From NCBI GenBank assembly GCA_027625915.1, contig JANTQA010000042.1, forward strand, positions 6,274,001-6,338,000: a DNA stretch of 64,000 nt, in the 5' to 3' direction. Positions 56,021 through 64,000 of the stretch are shown here, one piece after another. The notes under the pieces were generated by a model. The model was given only the letters and a program-made list of their open reading frames with translations. It made no database searches and was not told where the DNA came from. This DNA is from Anaeramoeba flamelloides (lineage: Eukaryota > Metamonada > Anaeramoebidae). The first letter of the stretch is position 1; every line of letters starts with the position of its first letter. The position numbers and the translations under genes were made by a program.

Positions 56021-56492
56021 CAGTGGGGTAAATAACCCGTGTTGACAACCTTTAATCCATTACAAAAATTTATCTCATATTTTTTTTCAGACTTGGGTAT
56101 TTAAAGATAGGAAGAATATATGTTCTTGATTCAGATCCAAATTGGCTTTAGAGGTTAGATCTTTGATTAATCAAAATGGCTCAATAATATTAAATGCTTT
56201 TGTTTCAAAAATTTCATCATTTTTACAAAATTTCGGAGATTAAATGATTTTTTTATAAAAATTCAAAAAATAATCTTATTCTCTTTATTTTTTTCAAAAA
56301 ATTACATTTTAATCTTTCCATATCTTCATAATTCTTTTTTAAAATTTATCTAAAGAACACTATTTCTTGTTTATATACTGTTACCACCCAATTGGTTTGT
56401 TTCTTTTCTTTCTACAGTTACCCAATATTTTTTACATGAATGAAATTTGAGTAATGGGTAAAAATAAAAAAAACGGGTTATATATCCCACTG
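56021..56492. mobile_element. TA-flanked MITE with CAGTGGG ends
   Basis: Left end CAGTGGGGTAAATAACCCGT and right end (reverse complement) CAGTGGGATATATAACCCGT, with TA immediately outside both (56019-56020, 56493-56494). The length is 472 bp with no transposase. The CAGT ends and TA duplication point to the Tc1/mariner superfamily, but the termini differ from the element at 20821, so it is a second family. It lies about 340 bp upstream of the ATG at 56829 and may affect that promoter. Confidence 0.8.
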
Positions 56493-56828
56493 TAGCTTGG
56501 AATTTCCAACCTTAATTTTACCAGAAAAACATAATTTTAAAGTTATAATAAAGAACGTATCAATAGCGAGAGTTCTTTGAATAAAAAACGTAGCTTGGCT
56601 GTTTTGGTTCTCTTTTGCTCTTTATATCAACATATTGGGAATTTCGAAATTTGTAAATTTATTGACTCAATTTTAATTTTCTTACTTCCTCTTAAACCAT
56701 ATTGATATTCACTTTGAAATACCCCAACACTAAATTTACATATTAACGCTCTATAGTGTTGATAAATTACCTTCTCAAGAAGAAAAAATAATTCAGAATA
56801 ATGAAAAATTATTTTTTTTTACTTTCAA

Positions 56829-57164
56829 ATGAGTTCCAAAGAACCCCTAATTTCTCAAAGTGATTTATTGGAAGACAAAAAAATACTACAGTATGGCAGC
56901 AATACCCAGATTCAAGATCGCTCAACCGAATCTGAAACGGCATATGATTCTGAATCCGAAGCATCACAAGCTACAAGCCGTTTACTCAATTCCTTATCAG
57001 AATCAGACAGCGAAATACAAAAAACCCAAGATAATTTAAAATCAATCGTCAAATCGGAAAAGGAAGGAATCGGTGTTTCTCTTTACGTTTTATTTTTGGT
57101 ATGGGTTTTTCAGTTCATTCTTTTTTTTACTTTTGTTTTGGGTTTCAAAAAGTGTTCTTCTTGA
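56829..57164 (+). CDS. Probable first exon of the OSCA/TMEM63-like gene, or a small single-TM protein
   Basis: A 111-codon frame. Residues 1-80 are Ser/Glu/Asp-rich and hydrophilic (TESETAYDSESEASQATS, LSESDSEIQKTQDN). One strong membrane segment follows, GIGVSLYVLFLVWVFQFILF and FTFVLGFKKC. That pattern, Gly-x-x then a hydrophobic helix ending in basic residues, fits the extra N-terminal helix (TM0) of OSCA/TMEM63 proteins, whose next helices are encoded at 59415. A donor could be GTATGG at 57099 (phase 0) or GTGTTC at 57152. I could not find a chain of exons with consistent phases linking it to 59415. Taken alone it would be an unknown tail-anchored protein of 111 aa. Confidence 0.5.
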   Translation: MSSKEPLISQSDLLEDKKILQYGSNTQIQDRSTESETAYDSESEASQATSRLLNSLSESDSEIQKTQDNLKSIVKSEKEGIGVSLYVLFLVWVFQFILFFTFVLGFKKCSS

Positions 57165-57400
57165 AATTAAAAAAAAAACAGCAAGACCATCACATTGATA
57201 TCTTCACACTATTAGTTTTACAAAACCCATAAAAAGCATAATTTGATTTCGATCAACAGCCAAACACTTGATGATAAATATTTTTTTGAATTTACTTTTC
57301 TTTAACTTTTAAGGTTCTTTCATCGACCATGAATTTTCTATGTATCCTGGGAGTATCTTACGAACTTAATTGGACATGTGAAAGATCTCTTCTTTTTGTT

Positions 57401-57689
57401 ATGGGAATGCCCGACCTATAATGAAGCGAGATTAGAGTGGTTAAAAGACTTAGTCGGACTAGAATACCTAAAATTCCCGAAAACTCAAAATAAGAAAACA
57501 ATGAAAAAATGAAAAAGAAAATAATTAAAATATTAAACCAAAAAACAAAAGAGAAAAACACTTATGCTCTACTAGCTAACATTAATTACAAATACATATT
57601 CAAACCTACGACTAAGTTCTTAAATAACTACTTCCATACAAGGACAATAGGTCATGATTCAATCGCGGCCATAAACAATTAAAAAAAAA
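57401..57689 (+). mobile_element. 5'-truncated LINE insertion with perfect target duplication
   Basis: A 289-bp insert ending in a run of ten or more A. It is flanked by an 18-20 bp direct repeat, AAGATCTCTTCTTTTTGTT (57381-57400 and 57690-57709), the hallmark of target-primed reverse transcription. It encodes ECPTYNEARLEWLKDLVGLE, the zinc-knuckle-like CP-YNEAR segment found near the C-terminus of LINE ORF2 proteins. After one frame change in an A run it continues YALLANINYKYIF, then IGHDSIAAINN, and stops just before the tail. The perfect duplication suggests recent insertion. Whether it belongs to the same family as the RT remnant at 36985 cannot be told, as they do not overlap. Confidence 0.85.
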
Positions 57690-58014
57690 AAAGATCTCTT
57701 CTTTTTGTTGAAAACCTAACGTAAAAAAAAATACAAAAAAAAAATTGATATTATCCTCAAACAACTAAAAATTCACCCAAGATCTTATTTACAAAAAATT
57801 CAATCAATTGAAAAAATTTTTTTTTCAACAATTTTTAAGGGGTGTGTTCGAAATGAATTCTTCATACACACCACAACACCAAACTTCTATTTTTGGTTCA
57901 GGTAAATACGATCGTTTATCCAAAGATTAAAACAAACAATTTTTACAAAAAATACTGTTTACCCTAATAACACATTCAGAAAAGTTTAATCCTGGTATCA
58001 AAATCAAAAGCGTG

Positions 58015-58400
58015 TTTCTTTTTTTATAGAAGATCTATAAATTAAATGACCCAAGAAACTAACAATAAACCATACATTAATATGATATTAGTTTCTTAAA
58101 GTTCTATTTATTAAAATTGCAATTTTAAAATTCAAGGATCAAATTGGAAAATTTATCTGAAAAAATAGAGTTAATTTTTAGCAAATTTTTGAAAATATAA
58201 AAAAAAAAAAAATTCAAAAAAATATTGAGAATATTATTGAAAATTTTCAACTCCTTGCTTTGAATAATTGAAAAATTTTGAAAATATCAAGGAGTTTACC
58301 TTCAAAATTGATTTGACCTTGTAGCTATACACATTAGTTAGTGAATTATAACAAGAAGAAGAAAAAAAGCATGGGCTTTATTTTGAAACCTGGCTTTTAT
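58015..58400 (+). repeat. Four-copy repeat, copy 3
   Basis: Plus-strand member of the family at 45880, inside the presumed OSCA intron region. Shares TTTTTTATAGAAGATCTAT, AAGAAACTAACAATAAACCA, CAAGGAGTTTACCTTCAAAA and TTTATTTTGAAAC. Broken. Confidence 0.65.
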
Positions 58401-58639
58401 GCTTTGGTTCAGGCCTTTTTTTGATCACTTATCATAAAGATTCATACATTTCAAATTTGAAAAATTAAAGTTTATCATTTTAGAAAAAAATTGTCAAATC
58501 GATTGTGATTGTCAAATAGAAAATTTGTAAAAAAAGTTTTTTACCTATTTTTTCCTTCGTTCTGAAACAAAAACTAAATCCAAAAATGAGATTTATTTAT
58601 TTTTTTTTTTCAAATAAAAACTAATGTCCCTTTAATTTT

Positions 58640-59110
58640 CTTTTTATTTCTAAAATTAAAAAAATCGCTGTTAGCTTTTCTTGATTTTTCTGTTTATTTG
58701 GAAAATCAATAGATTTTCTTTAGGTTTTTTTGAGTTTTCTATTTGTTTGTGAAGTGTTCTAAGTTTTTTCGAGTTTTCTATTTTATTTGGAAAATCTATT
58801 GATTTTCGTTAGGTTTTTTTGAGTTTTTCTATTTAATTTGTGAAGTGTTCTAGGTTTTTTTGAGGTTTTCTATTTTATTTGGAAAAGCTAATAGCGTTTT
58901 TTTTTCAATTTGAGAAAACAGAAAATTTTAATAAATTTTCGGTTTATTTCAAAAAGTAAAAAAAACCTAACGAAAATCTATTGATTTTCCAAATATTCCG
59001 AAAACTGAAGAAAAGCTAACGGTGGTTTTCCAGAATTCAAAAGGATAGAGAAAAATCTTAGATTTTACTCAATTCTTTTAAATTCCGAAAAACCTAACGG
59101 CAAATAAGAG
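58640..59110. repeat. Foldback repeat cluster, second copy
   Basis: Tandemly arranged units TTTTTTGAG-TTTTCTATTT, GTGAAGTGTTCTAGGTTTTT and GGAAAATCTATTGATTTTCG, followed by the complementary TAACGAAAATCTATTGATTT. TAGCTTTTCTTGA near the start and its complement AAGAAAAGCTAACGG near the end bracket the cluster. Family shared with 34990-35335. Confidence 0.75.
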
Positions 59111-59414
59111 GAATTAAAAAACTCCTCCGTTAAATAATAAAAAAAAAAAAAAAAAGAAAATATTAGTTTTTTGAAAATTAATGAAAAAAATCCAAATTTG
59201 TGATAATCTACCTTCTCCAGGAGAATCCCATTTTTGATCTATAAAAAAAAAAAAAAAAATTGGTGAATATCCCTAATATCTTGATTTTAAAAAAAAATCA
59301 ATAATTGTAATAATTAATAAATAAACATTTAAATAACCACCACAACGATCACCTTGCATTGTTATATCAATAATAAACATAAAAAAAAAATAATAATAAT
59401 TTTTCTCCAAAAAG

Positions 59415-61226
59415 AAATTGATGAATGTACTTTTATTTGTTTTTGCATTGTTTGCGATACCTAGCTTAATTATTGCCAAGAGGGATTCAAGATTAGGGAA
59501 ATCAATACCCTTTCAAGTATCCTTACAATTATTCAATGTGAATGAAGAAAATTTGAATTTAGTACTCATCCTTTTGTCGTGCCCAATTGCAATCCAATTA
59601 GTCATTATTGAGATTTTTTGGTTTCGCACCCAAAAAAAAGTAAAAAAGTTTTATGAAACAAGATCACAAATTATGAGTTCCGACTTTGCTGTTTATGTTC
59701 AACACTTACCAAAGAAAGCAACACTACAACAAATCGGTCAATTTTTTTCCAACTATGGCGAAGTATATCGGATTCACTTACTTCACAATACCCATGATCT
59801 TTTGCTATTAGACAACAAACGGGGGAAATTAGAAGCCATTGTACATTCGAAAAGAGAACAATTACGGGGCCAAAAAAACGAACAAACATGGTTAAGCGAC
59901 TTCACACCAGACTTTGTAAAAAAAAATTTCTATCTCGGGTTGACACTTAGCGAAGCAGAAGACCTTCTCGAGGACATCGAATTAGATATTCAAGAAGAGC
60001 AAAAGAAGCATTTTAAATTTATTGGATCTGCATTAATTATATACAAATCTGTGAATATGGCAAGGAATTGTTTAAGACAACTAACACATCGCAATTGTTC
60101 AAGGCTGGCGCATTATATGTCATTAATATTTAATTTCAATTCACACACAATCCGCAAATCGCGGCTATCTGTAAGAACGGCACCCTTACCAGGCGATTTG
60201 CAATGGTGGAATGGTGAGAAAACAGCATCTTATAGCTTTTTCGTTTGGTTCAAAAAGTTCTTTACCGATGCTTTTGTTGTCTGTTTATCAATTCTCTGTA
60301 TTCTGGTTTTATGGATAACCAAGCCCATGATTAAACACTTCAATCAGATTTCTAATATAATAATTGGTATACTATTGATCGCAACTAAGCAGTATACAAA
60401 TTCACTTTTCATCAAGACTTCTGGCTGGTTACGAAAAATCTCCAAAATTGAAGAACAATATTCTTCAATTAACAGTAGTATTATCTTTTCCTTGTCACCT
60501 CTTGTGTTCCAAATTCTTGCATCAAAGGATACGCAGTATAATGGTCTTACGTGGAGGTACAACTGCCCGAATTTATATAATTCAATGAGTTTAACTTACC
60601 TGTCAATGATATTAAGTAGTTTTATATCAGAGCCGTTATTATTCGCTCTCAAACTATTTTACAAACGATTTTTGACAAAAAATCAATCGCACACAAAGCA
60701 GAAACCTGTATTTCGAAATCTATATTCCAATACTTTATTTAATTATTTATCTTTATTCATGTTTGTAATACTTTTCCCACAATACATCATATTATCGTGC
60801 ATTTGCTTTTTTTTATATTCTATTTATTCTTACAATTATCTCAAATATTATTGTGATCTTCACGCTCTTAGACTTGAAAATGAAAAAACATTGTTATATA
60901 TATTGAAATGGTTTCCTTTCCTAGTTATCATCCCTTTTGTCTTTTTCCCAACAACAATGGTCTCGGTAGTGAAAGATTATAGTTTTTGTAAATGGGAAGG
61001 AGTCAAACGCTCCGATGTTCAGTTAGAGAATGTGGGCGGAGGGATAGCAATAGTAGCAATTGCTTATATATTATGGTACTTTTATGTATTAATTATAAAA
61101 ACAATTATTCGAAACAACATTCAAAAAAAAATTCAAATAAATGATCTAAAAAATGATCTTTTTTTTAATAATACTTTTAATCAATATTTTAACCCAGAAA
61201 ATAAATTTAATATCGGTTTAAAATAA
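59415..61226 (+). CDS. OSCA/TMEM63 (CSC1-like) mechanosensitive channel, main exon
   Basis: A large exon of 603 codons preceded by acceptor AAAAAG. An in-frame ATG lies at 59421, but family comparison suggests exons upstream. Counting from the 59418 codon: TM1 NVLLFVFALFAIPSLIIA, TM2 LVLILLSCPIAIQLVIIEIF, then a cytosolic domain starting DFAVYVQHLPKKATLQQIGQ (89-108), equivalent to the family's D-TVLVRNIP start of an RRM-like fold, and ending FIGSALIIYKSVNMARNCL. Next is TAPLPGDLQWWNG (254-266), matching AP-P-DI-W-N before TM3. At least six more hydrophobic helices follow, including SMSLTYLSMILSSFISEPLL and WFPFLVIIPFVFFP. OSCA/TMEM63 proteins are osmotically or mechanically gated cation channels related to TMEM16 and TMC. 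The C-terminus is Asn/Lys-rich. TMC or anoctamin membership is possible but less likely. Confidence 0.72.
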   Translation, partial: KLMNVLLFVFALFAIPSLIIAKRDSRLGKSIPFQVSLQLFNVNEENLNLVLILLSCPIAIQLVIIEIFWFRTQKKVKKFYETRSQIMSSDFAVYVQHLPKKATLQQIGQFFSNYGEVYRIHLLHNTHDLLLLDNKRGKLEAIVHSKREQLRGQKNEQTWLSDFTPDFVKKNFYLGLTLSEAEDLLEDIELDIQEEQKKHFKFIGSALIIYKSVNMARNCLRQLTHRNCSRLAHYMSLIFNFNSHTIRKSRLSVRTAPLPGDLQWWNGEKTASYSFFVWFKKFFTDAFVVCLSILCILVLWITKPMIKHFNQISNIIIGILLIATKQYTNSLFIKTSGWLRKISKIEEQYSSINSSIIFSLSPLVFQILASKDTQYNGLTWRYNCPNLYNSMSLTYLSMILSSFISEPLLFALKLFYKRFLTKNQSHTKQKPVFRNLYSNTLFNYLSLFMFVILFPQYIILSCICFFLYSIYSYNYLKYYCDLHALRLENEKTLLYILKWFPFLVIIPFVFFPTTMVSVVKDYSFCKWEGVKRSDVQLENVGGGIAIVAIAYILWYFYVLIIKTIIRNNIQKKIQINDLKNDLFFNNTFNQYFNPENKFNIGLK

Positions 61227-62766
61227 TATCTTTTTATTTTTTTTTTGTTCTAATGCTTTTTATGAGAATAAAATTGAAATGAATGAAATTTTTTTTTTTT
61301 TTTTTTTTTTTTGTTTTTTTTTTTTTTTTATGGTTATATGGAATTATACTATGAAAAATTAATAATAAAAACTTTTGGTGAATACTTATCACTGAGTTGA
61401 ATTTAAATTGAATATTTAATTACAACTGATTATCGATAAGTAAACATAGAGTTAGAGGAAATCATTCATTCCATAATAATTTATAGGATTTATAACAAGT
61501 TGTTAAAAAGGTATCAAGTGGGAATCATTAGGCTATTACAAGTGATTTGCTCTACCTATCAATTTTAAAATAAATATTCAAAAAAAAAAAAAAAAAACTG
61601 TGTCTTCAACTATAGTGTCTAATGTACTGTTTTGTTCTTAATTTAAGAAGATAAAAAAAAAAATTAAATCAAAAATTAACAATTTTTTAATGATTATTTT
61701 TTCAAGATAATTTTCATTTCACCCAAAGGTATTACCAGCTAAAAAAGAAAACTTTACTTTTTTTTTGAAGAATCAATCCACAAATAATTGTTTCGAAATA
61801 ATAGAGAATATTAATATCGGTTTAAAGTTGAGATTCATAAAAGAAATACCCAAGAAAAACCATAAATTTTTGAAATAATAAAATGTTAATAAAATTTTGT
61901 TTTGATTTTCTTTTCATTGAAATGCATTGTGTAAAAATTCTTAATTTCTTTTGTAAATTAAAATTGTTGACAATAAGATTTCTACAGGGAATTAAAATCC
62001 TTGACCTTATGCTTTTCTAAAATTAAATATATTTCCTCAATTTTCTTGTAGTTAATTTTGAGTTTCGAACATTTATTTTTTCGATTTAAAATTGCTAACA
62101 GAAAACAAAACAAAAAAATCAAAAAAAGAAAAAAAAAATAAAAAAATCAAAAAAAAAAAAAAAAAAACAAAAATTAACTAAATGAGAAAAAATGAACACA
62201 TTTAAAACTTTTAAAATTTTATTTTGAGAAGGGGTGAATTAAACTCATAGAAAATCTTCAATTTATTCAACAAAACTGAGTTACTTTTGACTGAAAAAGA
62301 GTTTCATAATAAACTTCCAATAAAATTCTTTTTATATTTAAGAAATCTAAATCAATTTAATTATTTTCTTTTCATAAAAAAAATGTGTTCTCACTGAAAA
62401 AAATTATTTTTTCTGAGTTTTTTGAGTCTATCCACTTTTTTATACATCCTATCAGAAACAATTATAAGTAGTAAAATATCACATATAATAATAGTATTAA
62501 GATTTTGTCAAGTTTTCATTGAGTGGGATACCATATAACAAAAAATTTTCTAAATTTGCTTTCAATTTCATAGTCATAATTTTGTTTTTCTTAACATTGA
62601 ATCTTGGTTAGTTGTTTTTTTGATTCGGATAATTAAATACCTTTTAGGTTATTCTTTAAAATAATATTCTTTATTTTTCCAAAGTTGGATAAATATCTTT
62701 GAAAAAAATGAATTTGGATTACAAATTTGATGTTAAAAAGTTCGGTAAAAAATAATAATAAGTACG
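61227..62766. other. Intergenic region with T runs and a direct repeat
   Basis: Begins with two long T runs (about 61290-61330) after the OSCA-like stop. Contains the second copy of the direct repeat at 61720-62300. No gene was recognised. Confidence 0.55.
61720..62300 (+). repeat. Direct repeat, copy 2 (partner 51700-52260)
   Basis: See 51700-52260. Both copies end with ATTTTATTTTGAGA, then AACTCATAGAA and TTTTGACTGAAAAAGAGTTT. Confidence 0.7.
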
Positions 62767-63063
62767 ATGGAAATTCAAGGTAATACGTTGTTTGGGTTGA
62801 TCAATTATAAGAAGATAAAAAACCATAAAACTTTGAAAGATACATATATAGGTTTAATTTTTTTTTCATTGGTTTCAACAAATTTATTTTGGAAAGGTAA
62901 TCTTTTTTATTCTATATTTTAAACAGAAAGGAGTTGTTTAAAATGGACATCTTCTCATATCTATTTTTTTGGATTATTAGTATGGCTAATCTCAAGAATT
63001 CCTATAAATACTTATTTAGCAGCAAAATATAATTTATTAAAACTAAAAATTTGCTGTTGTTAA
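62767..63063 (+). CDS. Possible small membrane protein with a 30-nt intron
   Basis: Exon 62767-62896 (MEIQGNTLFGLINYKKIKNH, then GLIFFSLVSTNLFWK) and exon 62927-63063 (ERSCLKWTSSHIYFFGLLVW, LISRIPINTYLAAKYNLLKL, KICCC, stop) join in phase 1. They are linked through a very short candidate intron, GTAATC...TTTTAAACAG, of only 30 nt. The product would have 88 aa with one or two membrane helices and a Cys-rich end. The TLFGLI start and the KYN-CCC end faintly recall PLAC8-type cysteine-rich proteins, in which case an upstream exon is missing, but I cannot assign a family. Codon content is richer than the surrounding DNA, which supports coding. Confidence 0.4.
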
Positions 63064-63104
63064 ACTGATGTAAACAGAAAAATTTATGAATAAAAAATTT
63101 ATAA

Positions 63105-63500
63105 CTTTTTTATAGAAGAACTATATATTAAACCGATCAAAGAAACCAACAATAAAACATAAGTAAATATTGAATTGGTTTCTGAAAGTCCATTATTAAA
63201 AAAGGAAATATAAAAAAGAAGAAAAAACAAAGAAAATTTTTATCAAAAAAAATAGAGTAAATATTTTTTGTAAATAATTTAATCGAAAAAAATAAAAAAT
63301 TTTATCAAAAAATAAGAAAAAATAGAAAAAATTTTGAACAAATTGCATTCATAATTTCAATTTTACTAAAAAATCAAGGAATTTACCTTCAAAATTGAAT
63401 TGAACTTGGGTATACTATTGGAAAGTGAATTAGATTTTACAATTGCAAAAAGAATAAAAAAAAGCAGGGATTTTATTTTGAAACAAAGTAATAGGCTTTG
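63105..63500 (+). repeat. Four-copy repeat, copy 4
   Basis: Plus-strand member of the family at 45880: TTTTTTATAGAAGAACTATA, CAAAGAAACCAACAATAAAA, CAAGGAATTTACCTTCAAAA, GGGTATACTATTGGA and TTTATTTTGAAACAAAG. Broken. The last 500 bases of the window after it show no feature. Confidence 0.65.
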
Positions 63501-64000
63501 GGCATGTATTATTTTGATCACATGAATTTAAACAAATGCTCACTAGTATAAATATAGATCGACCAACTCTTAATTACTTTTTTTCTTTAAACAAATAGAA
63601 CAGTGTAGGCTGTATTTACTTAAAAGTTTCAATAACAATTAGAACTGAAAAAAGTTTTTTTCAATAAGGTACTTCATAAAAATTTTTAAAAAAACGGTAA
63701 AACGTACTATCTTCCTTTGAAATCTAGATTCGAAAAAGACAGACTCTTCTCTTGATTACCCTTGACTATTATTGATCCAAAAGAACTTTAAAATCAATTA
63801 GCTTTTCTTACGTAGGAAATTACATTTTGAAAAATACTAATCTTTTGAATTCATACAAAAAGTACATATTTAAATACCTGATTTCATAAACAGACTGGAA
63901 CTTCATTTATGTAACTTCTCTAAGAAATAAATTATATAAAGCGGTTCCAAACTTATTGAGAAATTTGTCAGAAATCAAAATTGACTTTTTTCTCTCTGTT

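Larger units (their letters stand above)
51516..56828. other. Intergenic region with repeats and MITEs, no gene seen
   Basis: 5.3 kb between GSAP and the next gene. Contents: direct repeat at 51700-52260 (partner 61720-62300), dispersed repeat at 52880-53290, Tc1/mariner MITE copy at 53455-53651, hairpin at 54257-54344, four-copy repeat member at 55490-55960 and TA-flanked MITE at 56021-56492. The 74-codon frame at 52422-52646 is poly-Phe from T runs. Confidence 0.6.
57165..59414 (+). other. Presumed intron region of the OSCA/TMEM63-like gene, with LINE tail and repeats
   Basis: The TM0-TM1 linker of an OSCA protein should be encoded here. Candidate exon pieces are 57314-57400 continued at 57710-57720, which is open in one frame (VLSSTMNFLCILGVSYELN) but split by the LINE tail, and 57841-57902, between TTTTTAAG and GTAAATA. 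Their phases do not agree, so neither is certain. The region also contains a four-copy repeat member (58015-58400) and a foldback cluster (58640-59110). Confidence 0.4.

Noticed and set aside
57358-57561. 67-codon minus-strand frame
   Set aside because: Antisense to the LINE tail and its target site.

Overview
The window is about 64 kb of extremely AT-rich nuclear DNA from a unicellular eukaryote. Genes are sparse, with long homopolymer A/T runs, GT-AG introns (donors such as GTAAGT and GTAATT), and proteins full of Lys/Glu, Asn/Lys, Asp and Ser runs. Protein families and composition fit an amoeboid or Anaeramoeba/amoebozoan-like protist, but the sequence alone does not fix the species. Nothing bacterial, organellar or viral was recognised as whole.

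Layout, left to right. At 23-2709 lie the last two exons of an expansin-like secreted protein whose 5' part is outside the window. At 6127-9210 is a long calponin-homology protein with disordered acidic/basic tracts and a PH-like C-terminal region. At 18050-18943 is an unrecognised basic protein. At 23291-24294 is a two-exon CIAO2/MIP18 gene (cytosolic iron-sulfur protein assembly). At 27852-38658 is a four-exon CCZ1/HPS4-family gene (Rab GEF subunit) stretched to 10.8 kb by introns of 4.2, 2.9 and 1.9 kb that hold repeats and a LINE reverse transcriptase remnant. At 42427-43761 (minus strand) is a PUS1/TruA-type tRNA pseudouridine synthase. At 46881-51515 is a homologue of gamma-secretase-activating protein (GSAP). 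At 56829-61226 is an OSCA/TMEM63-like channel: the main exon is clear, the N-terminal exons are uncertain, and a young LINE tail sits in the gap between them. At 62767-63063 is a possible small membrane protein with a 30-nt intron.

The genes are ordinary cellular housekeeping or membrane functions and do not form an operon or pathway. The intergenic and intronic DNA is dominated by small non-autonomous elements. These include two copies of a TA-flanked Tc1/mariner-type MITE, another TA-flanked MITE with CAGTGGG ends, a 700-bp element with CACTACAAGG termini, several foldback elements, and a four-copy repeat carrying a decayed reading frame.

The most unusual structure is a 1.24-kb segment at 26214-27454. 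It is bounded by two opposed arrays of the palindrome ATCGCGAT and its variants, repeated at a regular 17-20 bp spacing (6 copies on the left, 10 on the right). It looks like a transposon with phased subterminal binding sites and matches no family I can name.
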